Assembly (NCBI RefSeq): GCF_001908275.1
Contig: NZ_CP018620.1
Span: 1,364,001 to 1,428,000, forward strand
Length of the DNA: 64,000 nt
Direction: 5' to 3'
Origin: Paenibacillus xylanexedens
GTDB lineage: Bacteria > Bacillota > Bacilli > Paenibacillales > Paenibacillaceae
Shown: one piece after another, positions 45,000 through 54,000 of the stretch
Numbering within the stretch: position 1 is the stretch's first letter
Layout: every line of letters begins with the position of its first letter
The notes under the pieces: generated by a model
Told to the model about the DNA's origin: nothing
The model's database searches: none
Seen by the model: only the letters and a program-made list of their open reading frames with translations
Program-made: the position numbers and the translations under genes

Positions 45000-45974
45000 T
45001 TAGTCCTCATTCTCTTCGTCAGACAGGTCATACGTATCCTCATCGACCAATCCACGGATGAAAGCTTCAAAATTGGGCGCAAGATATGTAATCTCATAAT
45101 CATTTTCCTGATCGACATGAACTACACAGGGTTCACCTTCAGGGCCACAGAAGCGATAATCCAGCATAACAACATCATGACCAGCAGATGGACAATCACA
45201 GATCACAATCCCTAGGTCGGGGTATCCCCAATCTTCGATCATGAACCGACTTCCCAGCTCACCAGCGAGTGCGTATATTTTATCGTGTCCAATTCCCATA
45301 ATGCTTGAAATGGCAATGTGATCCTCAGCCCAGGAAGTCGCTTCTTTGGTGGGAAATACAGTGAGCGCAGGGATACCGCCGTTTTGCGTATTCATCAGTT
45401 GAATATAGGAAGCGGGCAGCTTGTAACCCAATTCCTTCTCAATAGACACAATCTCTTCTTCATCAAAAGGTTCTGATACATGATTTTCCTGGGCATAATC
45501 ACTCTGTACCCAGAACGTTGCGGGATCATAAGTCCCTGAAGCGGCTCTTAGATGGTTCTGTATACCGCTCTGCTCGAATGCGGCAAGCTCCTCTTCATGG
45601 CGTTGACGATCCATCCGCATCTTCTCCGCTTGGGGACGAATCTGACTTAGAAATTCAAGGGTTGATTCATCATGTGGCTGAAGTTCGTTAGCTCTCTCAA
45701 AAGCCAGTAGTGCCTGTTCATAGTTGGCTATGTAACAGTATGCATAACCCAAACGGTATTGCCAGAGCGGGTCGTTCACCCCTTGCTCCTGGACAGACAA
45801 CAGATGTTGAACGGCTTCGCGGTAACGTGCGTCATTGTTATAGGCTCTGGCGAGTTGACCAATCAGATCATAATCCCGCTCTGAGACGGGGATTCGTTCA
45901 ATATGTTCAATAATGAGACTGAATTGGTCCTGCTCATGCCACAAGTTGATTTGTTCCAGCAGTTCTCTTTCCAT
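45000..45974 (-). CDS. TPR protein with C-terminal SMI1/KNR4 (SUKH) domain
   Basis: 324 residues. The N-terminal part holds tetratricopeptide-type helices (LIGQLARAYNNDARYREAVQHLL, YRLGYAYCYIANYEQALLAFERA). A coiled region follows and then the SUKH signature EEEIVSIEKELGYKLPASYIQLMNTQNGGIP, with AGHDVVMLDYRFCGPEGEPCVVHVD later, typical of SMI1_KNR4. SUKH proteins are often immunity proteins of polymorphic toxins, but TPR-SUKH fusions are common outside toxin loci and no toxin is nearby. The protein ends in an acidic tail. It precedes the kinase gene at 21 bp, probably in one transcript. Confidence 0.75.
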   Translation of the reverse strand: MERELLEQINLWHEQDQFSLIIEHIERIPVSERDYDLIGQLARAYNNDARYREAVQHLLSVQEQGVNDPLWQYRLGYAYCYIANYEQALLAFERANELQPHDESTLEFLSQIRPQAEKMRMDRQRHEEELAAFEQSGIQNHLRAASGTYDPATFWVQSDYAQENHVSEPFDEEEIVSIEKELGYKLPASYIQLMNTQNGGIPALTVFPTKEATSWAEDHIAISSIMGIGHDKIYALAGELGSRFMIEDWGYPDLGIVICDCPSAGHDVVMLDYRFCGPEGEPCVVHVDQENDYEITYLAPNFEAFIRGLVDEDTYDLSDEENED

Positions 45975-46156
45975 GAATAGGCCTCACTTCCGTAGGAGGG
46001 GTATGAATCTCTTTCAAAACTATCTTACAAGGTTAAGAGACAAAAAAACACTCCCGCATGCAGATAGCCATGAAGGCATTCTATCAAAGGGAGTGCTTTA
46101 ATTTGTGTTTATTTATACCGGATATACTCAAGTAGTAGATACCCGATCAGAAGATT

Positions 46157-47188
46157 TTACAAATCATCAAATCCGTTATCGTCGCCAACTTTACCGTAGT
46201 TACGGGATTTAGCTTCAAAGAAGTCTGTTTTGGTTGCATTTAGTGCTTCATCAGAGAATGGTTTGATCCAAGGCATGCAGTTTACATCCACACCTTCATA
46301 TGCTTTTTCCATACCCATTAGACGCAGACGTTTGTTGGCGATGTACTTGATGTAATCTTCCAACTCGTTCAGGTCAATACCGCGCACGTTGCTGAGTGTG
46401 TAATGTGCCCAGTTGGCTTCAAGCTCAACAGCACGATGGATGGTTGTGTATACGTAGTCCATGTTCTCAGGTGTGTTCAGTTCAGGGAAGTCCACCAGCA
46501 ACTGTTTGTACACTTCAGCGAAGAAGTAACAGTGTTGGTTTTCATCCCGCTGGATATACGAGATCATCTGGCTGGTTGCCATCATTTTCTGGTCACGGGC
46601 CAGGTTGTAGAAGAAGGCAAACGTACTATAGAAGAAGATACCTTCGAGTACCAGATCGGCTACCATAGCCTGGAAGAACGTCTGTGGAGACGGCTCGTCC
46701 CGGAATGTTTGGTAGATGTCTGCGATGAAACGGTTACGGTCAAGCAGGACTGGATCATGCTTCCAGTATTCAAAAATTTCCTTTTGTTCCCGATCAGATA
46801 CGATCGAAGACAGGACGTAGGAGTACGATTGGTTATGAACGACTTCCTGTTGTCCGATAATGGCCGAGATCGCTTCGAGTGAAGAATCAGTAAAGTAACG
46901 TTTTACGTCACCAACAAACATCGTCTGCATGGAATCAAGTACCGCGAGCAGAGAGATGTTGATTTTAAACGTACGTTGCTCTTCCTCGTCCAGTTGAGCA
47001 AACTGGGAAGCATCTTTGGACATTGGAATCTCGTCTGCGATCCAGTGGTTGAGCAGCAGTACTTTGTACAATTTGTACATATGAGGCATGCGAATGTCGT
47101 TCCAGTTCAGGATACCGGAGCATTCACCTTCAATAATACGGGTTGATTGGTTAGGGGCTTCGGTGTTGAAAATTTTCTGTACTTGCAT
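46157..47188 (-). CDS. nrdB: Ribonucleotide reductase class I beta subunit
   Basis: The start ATG at 47188 (MQVQKIF) follows AAGGAG by 11 nt; the in-frame GTG at 47200 overlaps the ribosome-binding site. 343 residues with the helical R2 fold: NWNDIRMPHMYKLYKV, SLLAVLDSMQTMFVG, IGQQEVVHNQSYSYVLSSI (metal ligand Glu/His), and RDENQHCYFFAEVY (second Glu/His pair). It provides the diiron-type radical for reduction of ribonucleotides. The gene is downstream of nrdA, but a terminator (47456-47496) and a repeat element (47213-47363) lie between them, so it may have a separate promoter. Confidence 0.9.
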   Translation of the reverse strand: MQVQKIFNTEAPNQSTRIIEGECSGILNWNDIRMPHMYKLYKVLLLNHWIADEIPMSKDASQFAQLDEEEQRTFKINISLLAVLDSMQTMFVGDVKRYFTDSSLEAISAIIGQQEVVHNQSYSYVLSSIVSDREQKEIFEYWKHDPVLLDRNRFIADIYQTFRDEPSPQTFFQAMVADLVLEGIFFYSTFAFFYNLARDQKMMATSQMISYIQRDENQHCYFFAEVYKQLLVDFPELNTPENMDYVYTTIHRAVELEANWAHYTLSNVRGIDLNELEDYIKYIANKRLRLMGMEKAYEGVDVNCMPWIKPFSDEALNATKTDFFEAKSRNYGKVGDDNGFDDL

Positions 47189-47212
47189 TGTTCCGTTCAC
47201 TCCTTGAATGAA

Positions 47213-47363
47213 TTTACACTGTATAACTACGATGACAGAACAACCTTCCGATCGCTGTTATCCCCTGATTTTTTTGATTCCCTCTTTCAAAGGGGAAAAT
47301 CCGGTGATAAAGGCGAGCGCTCCGCTTCTTCAGCTTTGTTCTGTCCTCTTCGTTATCGTGTAA
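47213..47363. repeat. Short copy of the TTTACAC...GTGTAA palindromic repeat between nrdA and nrdB
   Basis: Begins TTTACACT, carries ACGATGACAGAACAACC and CCGATCGCTGTTATCCCC on the left, CTCCGCTTCTTCAGC and TTGTTCTGTCCTC on the right, and ends CGTGTAA. ACAGAACAA and TTGTTCTGT form an inner inverted repeat and GTTATC pairs with GATAA, so the whole unit can fold into one long hairpin. Same family as 17278-17537, without the tandem units. Confidence 0.65.
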
Positions 47364-47444
47364 TCATTAATTCTTTTATTTATATTAGGGTTGTATAATG
47401 TGGCATCTATATCAACATCTTGCGATGCTGTGATCGTGTTTTAG

Positions 47445-47496
47445 GCAAAAAAGAACCAGGGCAACGCCATTTTGCAATCAAAACAGGATGCCCTGG
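47445..47496 (-). terminator. Intrinsic terminator after nrdA
   Basis: On the minus strand CCAGGGCA pairs with TGCCCTGG, with a weaker AAAAC/GTTTT-type inner pairing, followed by TTCTTTTTTG. It lies 60 bp past the nrdA stop. Confidence 0.75.
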
Positions 47497-47556
47497 TGGT
47501 CACCTCGAATCTAGTAAATCTTCTCTATCATGGATAAAGCGTAAATTGCGCAAAAA

Positions 47557-49875
47557 TCAAGATTCTTCAATCGTTAATGCCCGGCTACGAACATAATAAG
47601 TTGATTTCATGCCGGCTCTCCAGGCGTGCAGATGCAATTCCAGGAATTCTGTTGCTTTGATATCTGGTCGAACGTAGAAGTTGAAACTTTGTCCCTGATC
47701 GACGTGGCGCTGACGGGCAGCCGCCATATTAATGGAAGCATGTTGGTCCACTTGGAACGCCGTTTGGTAATAAGGGCTTGTTTTTTCGGACAGATCCGGA
47801 GCCGGATTGGCAATTTTGTAAGTTGTTTTCTCTTCATAAGATAACAGCTCATAGAGCGGATCAATACTAGCCGTTGAACCGGCAATAATGGACGTGGAAC
47901 CGTTAGGTGCAATGGCGAACAACCAGGCATTACGTACACCGTTTTGTCGTACTTCGGCTTGCAGTTCTTTCCACTGTTCGGTTGTCACGAACTCGCCTAC
48001 GCGCTCACCTGATGTGTACTCGCGTTGGTCGAAGTAGTGACCACTTTCCCAATCGGAACCTTTGAATTTCGGATAATGTCCTTTTTCTTTGGACAGCTCC
48101 ATACTGGATTTTACGAGCAGGTAGTTAATTTTTTCATACAGATTATCGTTATACGTTACAGCTTCGTCAGACTCCCAATGAATGCCTTCGAGAGCAAGCA
48201 GGTGGTGAAGTCCAAACGTTCCCAGACCGACTGCGCGATATTGGCTGTTGGTATATTGGGCTTGCAACACTTCAATGTTGTTAATGTCGATAACGTTGTC
48301 CAGCATGCGCACCTGAATTGGAACGAGACGCTCCAATACATTATGAGGTATCGCACGTGCCAGGTGGATGGAGTTCAGGTTGCAGACAACAAAGTCGCCA
48401 GGCACTTTGGAAATCACGATGCGAGTTTGTCCATCCTTGGTTACAAGTTCTTCCTTTTCAATCACAGTGGCAGACTGGTTCTGCATAATTTCGGTACACA
48501 GGTTGGAGGAGTATACCATACCGTGTGCACGGTTAGGATTCGAGCGGTTAACCGTATCCCGGTAGAACATGTATGGCGTACCTGTCTCCAGTTGGGATTT
48601 TAGTACACGCTTCATGATGTCAATCGCCTGTACTGTAATCCGGGACAGCAGTGGGTGATTCACCGCTTCTTCGTATTTATCACGGAACGCACCTTCACCA
48701 AAGGACTCATCATAGAAATCTTCCAGTCCGAGTGCACGACCATTCTCGTCCTTCCAGCCCATCACTTTCTTTGTTTCGTGCGGACAGAACAGGCTCCATT
48801 CGCCACGGGTGGATACCCGCTCCATGAACAAGTCAGGCAGACAGATGCCGTGGAATACGTCATGCGCACGCATACGCTCGTCACCGTTGTTCAGCTTCAG
48901 ATCGAGGAAGGCCAGAATGTCTTTGTGGAAAACGTCCAGGTACACGGCAATGGCACCTTTACGCGTACCGAGCTGGTCTACGCTGACCGCTGTATTGTTC
49001 AGTTGGCGAATCCAAGGGATTACACCGGAACTTGTATTTTGGTGACCACGGATATCCGAACCACGAGCTCTGACTTTGCCGAGGTAAACGCCGATGCCGC
49101 CACCCATTTTGCTCAGACGAGCTACATCCGTGTTGGAATCGAAGATACCTTCGAGTGAGTCGTCCACCGTATCAATGAAGCAGCTGGAGAGTTGACCGGC
49201 TACTTTTTTACCTGCATTGGACATCGTAGGAGTAGCTGCGGTCATGTACATGTTGCTCATTGCCCAGTATGCTTCCTTGACGAGATCCATACGTCTCTCG
49301 GCAGGCTCTTGGTGCATTAGGAACATGGCGATAACCATATAACGCTCTTGCGGCAATTCCATTACTTTTCCATCAAAATCGTGTGCGAGGTAACGTTCTG
49401 CCAGTGTGAGCAAGCCGATGTAATCGAAGAGCAGATCGTTGCGGTAGTCAATGCACTCAGCAAGTTCGTCGATCTGTTCTTTGGTGTAACATTCCAGCAA
49501 TTCTTCGCGGTAGATACCTTTCTTCACGAGATCTACAAGAAGAGGATGGAATGCGCCATAAGGCTCGTCCGGGTAAGACTTGTATCTGCGGTTGGTAGCC
49601 GCTTTTTTGTATAGGGAAGTGAGCAGGGAGCGTGCCGCAGCAAATTTCCAATTAGGCTCCTCTTTAGTTACCAGTTCCAGTGCGCTCATGATAAAAGCGT
49701 TGCTGATTTCGTCTCCGGTAACTTCATCACGGCGGAGCTTGCTGTTTACCCCACGTACCAGACGTTCCTTGTCCAGCATTTCCAGTCCTTCCAGAGTACG
49801 GTCGGCATATACCGAGATGCGCATATCATCAAAGGCAAGCTGGCGGTTGTTCGGCTTGGTCACAACTTGTGGCAT
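47557..49875 (-). CDS. nrdA: Ribonucleotide reductase class I alpha subunit
   Basis: ATG at 49875 (MPQVVTKPNN) follows GAGGAA; an upstream frame start at 49896 is not needed. 772 residues. The N-terminal ATP-cone-like region is followed by the barrel: LSSCFIDTVDD and ARLSKMGGGIGVYLG (redox and loop residues), NLCTEIMQN (active-site segment with Cys and Glu), and WLFAIAPNGSTSIIAGST (phosphate loop). The C-terminal tail after YYVRSRAL is very short and lacks a visible Cys-x-x-Cys pair. It reduces NDPs to dNDPs with NrdB. NrdR-like boxes and a structured leader lie upstream. Confidence 0.9.
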   Translation of the reverse strand: MPQVVTKPNNRQLAFDDMRISVYADRTLEGLEMLDKERLVRGVNSKLRRDEVTGDEISNAFIMSALELVTKEEPNWKFAAARSLLTSLYKKAATNRRYKSYPDEPYGAFHPLLVDLVKKGIYREELLECYTKEQIDELAECIDYRNDLLFDYIGLLTLAERYLAHDFDGKVMELPQERYMVIAMFLMHQEPAERRMDLVKEAYWAMSNMYMTAATPTMSNAGKKVAGQLSSCFIDTVDDSLEGIFDSNTDVARLSKMGGGIGVYLGKVRARGSDIRGHQNTSSGVIPWIRQLNNTAVSVDQLGTRKGAIAVYLDVFHKDILAFLDLKLNNGDERMRAHDVFHGICLPDLFMERVSTRGEWSLFCPHETKKVMGWKDENGRALGLEDFYDESFGEGAFRDKYEEAVNHPLLSRITVQAIDIMKRVLKSQLETGTPYMFYRDTVNRSNPNRAHGMVYSSNLCTEIMQNQSATVIEKEELVTKDGQTRIVISKVPGDFVVCNLNSIHLARAIPHNVLERLVPIQVRMLDNVIDINNIEVLQAQYTNSQYRAVGLGTFGLHHLLALEGIHWESDEAVTYNDNLYEKINYLLVKSSMELSKEKGHYPKFKGSDWESGHYFDQREYTSGERVGEFVTTEQWKELQAEVRQNGVRNAWLFAIAPNGSTSIIAGSTASIDPLYELLSYEEKTTYKIANPAPDLSEKTSPYYQTAFQVDQHASINMAAARQRHVDQGQSFNFYVRPDIKATEFLELHLHAWRAGMKSTYYVRSRALTIEES

Positions 49876-50071
49876 GAATATTCCTCGCTTTCGCATGTTA
49901 AAGAGATAAATTGGAGAAATTCTTTATATAAAGAATTGAGTGTTGTCTTACGGTGAGAAAAAGGTAAAGGTTGCTTTTGGCAGACTGAAACGGCGGTGAC
50001 AAGTTCATGTCTTAAATCGCTCAACTTGAGGAGCACAAAACAGCACAATTCAGAACATGCTCATATAAAAA

Positions 50072-50100
50072 GCATTCTCCCGCCTCGCGGCTGAAAATGC
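50072..50100 (-). terminator. Hairpin terminator in the nrdA leader
   Basis: On the minus strand GCATTTTC pairs with GAGAATGC and the inner CCGC with GCGG, followed directly by TTTTTATATG. It lies about 200 nt upstream of the nrdA start and could be a premature terminator. Just before it (50100-50120, minus strand) is GGAAGCCAGAGCATCC, weakly like the B12 box of cobalamin riboswitches. Confidence 0.55.
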
Positions 50101-50109
50101 CCATGGATG

Positions 50110-50300
50110 CTCTGGCTTCCTTACTGTCTTAGAAGTTCTGGATATCGACAGAAAAGGGTGCTTATGTAAGCTTTGGTCTATTGCAGATGTGCCTGTAGTT
50201 TGAGGATACCGGATGCAGTCCAAACAGCCCCGTTAACCTCCATGTCAACTCTGTTTCGAGAAAGCGATTTACACCTACAGGGACGTGCCTTTGGAGGTGA
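50110..50300 (-). other. Structured leader of nrdA, possible riboswitch
   Basis: The leader between the NrdR-like sites and nrdA is about 490 nt. On the minus strand CCTGTAG (about 50280) pairs with CTACAGG (about 50195), enclosing CATGGAGGTTAACGGGGC and other GC-rich segments, and a terminator hairpin follows at 50072-50100. A cobalamin riboswitch is one idea because of a weak B12-box match, but the rest of the consensus is not clearly seen. Confidence 0.3.
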
Positions 50301-50362
50301 TTTCATCCTGTTTTTCGCGAGAATGCAGAAGGTGACTAATAGAAGCGGAGAAATCTAGTGTT

Positions 50363-50408
50363 ACTACATTTTGTAGCTGTCAACATACTGTAACCCAACA
50401 TATTGTGT
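50363..50408 (-). promoter_or_regulatory. NrdR-like box pair upstream of nrdA
   Basis: ACTACATTTTGTAG at 50363-50376 and CAACATATTGTG at 50396-50407 resemble the palindromic NrdR box, with centres about 32 bp (three helical turns) apart, as is usual. A third similar site, CAACATACTGTA, lies at 50381-50392. NrdR represses ribonucleotide reductase genes. Confidence 0.6.
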
Positions 50409-50648
50409 TTGTAAAGTGGGCCGATACAGTAAAACGTAATTCCGAGTATACCATTTAAGCCAGGAATCCGCAAAGGAAAAGGACTGGAAGATTTGAAGAT
50501 TTATCAAAAAAAATTTTTGGCCAATTTGAATGACGTCTTCACGTCAGTTTGAATTGTAACGTATTCAACTGGTAGAATAAAAATAGTCAAAAATCGACTA
50601 AAATTAGCGGCAGCGGTTGTTCACGGGGCCCAGAGGAGGCGGAGCAAA

Positions 50649-50975
50649 ATGGCAATAGCAGAAGTGACTGTAATTCCAATCGGAACGGGTACAACCAGTC
50701 TAAGCAGTTATGTGGCGGACATGCAAAAGGTATTGGAACATCAACGGGGCATTACATATCAGTTAACTTCCATGAGCACCATTATTGAGGGACCGCTTAA
50801 CGAGATCTTTACAGCAATTGCGGCTCTGCATGAAGCACCGTTTTTGTCAGGAGCTCAGCGCGTTTCCACATCCTTCAAAATTGACGACCGTCGTGATAAA
50901 CCGGATGCCTCAAGTATACAGAAGTTACAATCGGTTCAGGATAAACTTTCGTCACTTCAGGCAAGACCTAATTAA
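50649..50975 (+). CDS. Thiamine-binding protein, MTH1187/YkoF-like
   Basis: 108 residues of the MTH1187/DUF77 family. The start MAIAEVTVIPIGTGTTSLSSYVADMQKVLE, the SMSTIIEGPLNEIF segment and the RVSTSFKIDDRRDK end match the family, which has a ferredoxin-like fold and binds thiamine-type compounds. GAGGAGGCGGAG lies upstream. Single gene; terminator at 51097-51135. Confidence 0.85.
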   Translation: MAIAEVTVIPIGTGTTSLSSYVADMQKVLEHQRGITYQLTSMSTIIEGPLNEIFTAIAALHEAPFLSGAQRVSTSFKIDDRRDKPDASSIQKLQSVQDKLSSLQARPN

Positions 50976-51096
50976 TGGTTTAGTATAAACATCCGTATAT
51001 ACGGTTATTCGGTATGTTATAAGTCATTAATTAAAGGTTAAATTGTGTCTGTATGTGTAGTTACCGTGAACTTCTGACATCTATAAACAGAAAGAC

Positions 51097-51135
51097 AAAA
51101 AAGACCAGCTTAACGTTCATTAAGCTGGTCTTTTT
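51097..51135 (+). terminator. Bidirectional terminator
   Basis: AAAAAGACCAGCTTAA and TTAAGCTGGTCTTTTT form a perfect stem with T-runs on both strands. It can serve the thiamine-binding gene and the convergent lipoprotein gene. Confidence 0.9.
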
Positions 51136-51157
51136 GTATACTCATTTAACATTTTAA

Positions 51158-52282
51158 TTAATCTGCAACTACCAATGAGGCTCCAATCAAAGTGGCGTTG
51201 GTGTAACCACCGCCAACATTTTCAAAAGAGAAGTTGGTAATTGGCGCACCGATAACAGTGGCATAATCACCATCAAGCAAATCTCCGGTCGTTGCAGGAT
51301 ATAGCGCTATAATATCGTTTCCGTTCTCATCCATGACATGAACGATAGAGAAAGTTGCTCCGAGAGAGCTATCTTCTTCAACGGAAATGACTTCCCCGTT
51401 AACTTGTACGAAAGTATTGTAATAGTTGGCTACATTTTTATTCAGATGACGGGTCGTTACATTGGAGTCAACGAGCCCCTGTACTTTTTTGCTTAGTTCT
51501 GCCGTAATGGCAGGGAATACATCGTTATGTTTACCAAAGAAATCATAAGATGCCTGCTCCATAAAGGCTGTGTCTTCTGTAATGTACGGAGTTAACTCAT
51601 TAAAGAAATCGGCAGCTGATGCCGTAACAGATGAATTTCCAGTCGTTGCAGTTGGTGCTGTTTGCTCCAGAGAAGCAGTAATGCTTAGGGAATCAAGGAT
51701 ATCTTTGATCTCATCCTGATTATAAGTATCCTTGGCGTAGGTTAACGTCATGGTATAGAGTTCTGTATTGGTCGGAATCAGATACTGCACAAGGATAACA
51801 TCTGTACCCGAGGAATGCTTATAGGCTCCTTCCAAGACACCAGCGCTATATTCTTTATAAGGCTTGTTTGTATAGCTGGTTTTTTTATAATCGGAAATGC
51901 CGATGCTTGAACCGCTTTGTGTGTAATAATCCACTATATTATTGGCGTATTCTTCAGGATTAATTGAACCGGTTGAGCTGGCCTCAATCGTCAGATTCAT
52001 ATTATCTGCAAATGTGGCTGCCGAAGATTGGTCTGAAAAAGCAGCTTTAATGGATGGAGCATTCATTTGACTTGTATCTACGCTTTTCCAGGATTCAGGA
52101 TATGCAAAAGAAAATCCTTCTCCACTATATGTAGTGTATTTCGTAGCTTTTGCTTCTGTTGAGACAGTTTCAGTTGCTTTGGATGCTTCGGACGCTTGGC
52201 TATTGGTTGTTGTGTTTGTTTCTGAATTACCACAAGCAGTAAGCAATGTGGCTAATGCCAAAATCGTAATAAGTTTCTTCAT
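51158..52282 (-). CDS. Lipoprotein of unknown function
   Basis: 374 residues with a lipoprotein signal; the lipobox is LTAC at about residues 14-17, followed by a Ser/Thr-rich linker. Residues about 50-200 resemble PsbP-like domains (GEGFSFAYPESWKSVDTSQ, YLIPTNTELYTMTLTYAKD). The C-terminal 150 residues (FFNELTPYITEDTAFMEQASYDFFGKHNDVFP, then YYNTFVQVNGEVISVEED) form a separate domain that I cannot assign. It would be anchored to the outer face of the membrane. Preceded by 440 bp of AT-rich non-coding DNA. Confidence 0.7.
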   Translation of the reverse strand: MKKLITILALATLLTACGNSETNTTTNSQASEASKATETVSTEAKATKYTTYSGEGFSFAYPESWKSVDTSQMNAPSIKAAFSDQSSAATFADNMNLTIEASSTGSINPEEYANNIVDYYTQSGSSIGISDYKKTSYTNKPYKEYSAGVLEGAYKHSSGTDVILVQYLIPTNTELYTMTLTYAKDTYNQDEIKDILDSLSITASLEQTAPTATTGNSSVTASAADFFNELTPYITEDTAFMEQASYDFFGKHNDVFPAITAELSKKVQGLVDSNVTTRHLNKNVANYYNTFVQVNGEVISVEEDSSLGATFSIVHVMDENGNDIIALYPATTGDLLDGDYATVIGAPITNFSFENVGGGYTNATLIGASLVVAD

Positions 52283-52729
52283 TATGTCTAATTTCTCCTA
52301 ATGTGCTTCCCATCGGTTGGGATTTTTTCTAAGGTCATCATTCGTTTGGGATAATCTAGTTTAAGGTGGCGGGGATGGAAACTCCTTTCTATTTTATTAG
52401 TAAAATAATAACATAAATAAAGATTTCAGTATTCATAATTACTAAAAAGGTAATTTATCTGTATCTAACAAGTTAAAAGCTAATAATATACCGTATGGGT
52501 ATCCATTTTGAACGATAGTACATACATTTGGTTGATATAACCGTGGGATTTATTTATGAATTAAACATATATATGAACATAACATGCCGACTTAAGAACT
52601 AACCCTTTATGTAGGTGCAATTAACGAATAGTCGGTGGGAAAAAAACAGCCCATTTTCGACCTGAGCCCGGTCCCATGTGTGATTGGTGCATATAGTGAA
52701 CTGTACCTCAAATCAAAGGAGGGGTTTAC

Positions 52730-52834
52730 ATGAGTGGAGTAGTAGGTGGATACGGCGGCGCATGGACATCGACTGGCGCGATCTTGGTTCTCTTTATCTT
52801 GTTGGTCATCATCTCTAAAGCATTCTTGATCTAA
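52730..52834 (+). CDS. YjcZ-family small membrane peptide (copy 1)
   Basis: A 34-residue peptide with a Gly-rich start (MSGVVGGYGGAW) and a hydrophobic segment (GAILVLFILLVIISK) typical of YjcZ sporulation-related peptides. AAAGGAGGGG precedes ATG by 6 nt. The neighbouring copies at 52878 and 53249 share the C-terminal membrane segment. Confidence 0.8.
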   Translation: MSGVVGGYGGAWTSTGAILVLFILLVIISKAFLI

Positions 52835-52877
52835 TAAACCGCTTGGACCCTAATATATTTGTAAAGGAGGGTTCTGC

Positions 52878-52985
52878 ATGAGCAACGTAGTTGAAGGCGT
52901 AGGATACGGCGGCTGGACATCGACTGGAGCAATCCTGGTTCTGTTCATTCTTCTCGTAATCATCACTAAATCTTTCTGGGTATAA
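52878..52985 (+). CDS. YjcZ-family small membrane peptide (copy 2)
   Basis: A 35-residue peptide, MSNVVEGVGYGGWTSTGA at the start and GAILVLFILLVIITK as membrane segment, nearly the same as copy 1. AAAGGAGG precedes ATG. It lies 43 bp after copy 1, probably in the same transcript, with a hairpin terminator behind it. Confidence 0.8.
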   Translation: MSNVVEGVGYGGWTSTGAILVLFILLVIITKSFWV

Positions 52986-52988
52986 TAT

Positions 52989-53023
52989 GGCGAGCTCTGC
53001 CGGGCAACCGGTGGGGTTTTTTT
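52989..53023 (+). terminator. Intrinsic terminator after YjcZ copy 2
   Basis: CTGCCGG-GCAA-CCGGTGG followed by a run of eight T. The following 53024-53228 has no supported gene. Confidence 0.7.
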
Positions 53024-53248
53024 TCTAGAGGACAAGCATGGTGGAGAGCCAGGAAGATAAGATAGCTTGTGGTTGAACGGAAGAATTGGTGGAATTCAAG
53101 AAAAGGAAGGATGGCGTATGCTTCGAAAATGGGGAAGGTACCTGATGGCTAAACGCCCATTTTGTCAAAATGAGGGCGATAGCCCGGTCCAGAGGTAGGC
53201 TGAATACATAGCTTAGGGGTGTAGGCAAATGTTAAGGAGGAATGAACA

Positions 53249-53560
53249 ATGAGCGAAGTAAAACCGAATTCACCGAACGGACAGGGACACGTATACGGAC
53301 ATATGGGAGGTTATGAGCATATGCAAGGATACCAATACACAGGTCATGAAATGCATGGGTATGGATATGGTTGTGGAACAATGCCAATGGGATATGGCTA
53401 TGGATACGGACACCATGCCAATCAGGCTCCAATGATGCACGGTTATCAACAGGGTTGTGGAGTATCCTATGGTCATGGCGGCGGAAGCTGGGGTTCCATG
53501 GGTACGATCCTTGTACTGTTTATCTTGCTGGTCATCATCTCCAAAACGATGTTTATCTAA
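53249..53560 (+). CDS. YjcZ-like peptide with Gly/Tyr/His-rich extension (copy 3)
   Basis: 103 residues. The last 25 residues (GSMGTILVLFILLVIISKTMFI region) are the YjcZ membrane segment; the first 75 are low-complexity, rich in Gly, Tyr, His and Met (for example GYGYGCGTMPMGYGYGYG). AAGGAGG precedes ATG. The His/Met/Cys content suggests metal binding or a structural spore-coat role, but that is inference. It is followed by a terminator. Confidence 0.75.
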   Translation: MSEVKPNSPNGQGHVYGHMGGYEHMQGYQYTGHEMHGYGYGCGTMPMGYGYGYGHHANQAPMMHGYQQGCGVSYGHGGGSWGSMGTILVLFILLVIISKTMFI

Positions 53561-53670
53561 GGATTTGTGAGTGCAAGGAGACTGTGCTGATCGTGGATCG
53601 TTACATTAGGTGCTCCAAATAAACTCCGAGTTTGAGTTCCATGTTGGGGCATAACGTACCTATGATTCAG

Positions 53671-53712
53671 AAAGGGACAGCGTAGGATTCCATCCTGCGG
53701 TGTCCCTTTTTT
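53671..53712 (+). terminator. Intrinsic terminator after YjcZ copy 3
   Basis: AAAGGGACA and TGTCCCTTT form the stem with inner AGGATT/CATCCT pairing, followed by TTTTT. Confidence 0.8.
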
Positions 53713-53796
53713 ATTAGAAGTGAAGGAGCGTTGGGATTACTTTCTTTAACGAACTCCACAGACGCTATTCCATGCATTTTTGCTATTTCACAAGTT

Positions 53797-53890
53797 TAAC
53801 GAATCGTAGACGTCTTATTATCTGAATCTGGGCATGTTTGGAGCCTATATTCATGAAGTGACATGGATTAACGTGGCTGAGATTCGTTAG
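53797..53890. repeat. Inverted-repeat element, TAACGAATC family
   Basis: Left end TTAACGAATCGTAGACGTC at 53796, right end CGTGGCTGAGATTCGTTAG at 53872-53890. A further GATTCGTTAGCGTC at 53931 and TTTAACGAACTCC at 53745 form an outer nested pair. Same family as 1164-1358 and 17076-17170. Confidence 0.55.
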
Positions 53891-54000
53891 ATTTTACATA
53901 GCATAGAAATCCTCAATATAAGGTGTGCAGGATTCGTTAGCGTCTGGTGAGCGTAAACATTTGCTTTATAAGCCGGGGTTATTTGCACAATTAGAAAAGT

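Noticed and set aside
45000..45974. Immunity protein of a toxin system (SUKH)
   Set aside because: No toxin gene is adjacent, and TPR-SUKH fusions occur outside such loci.
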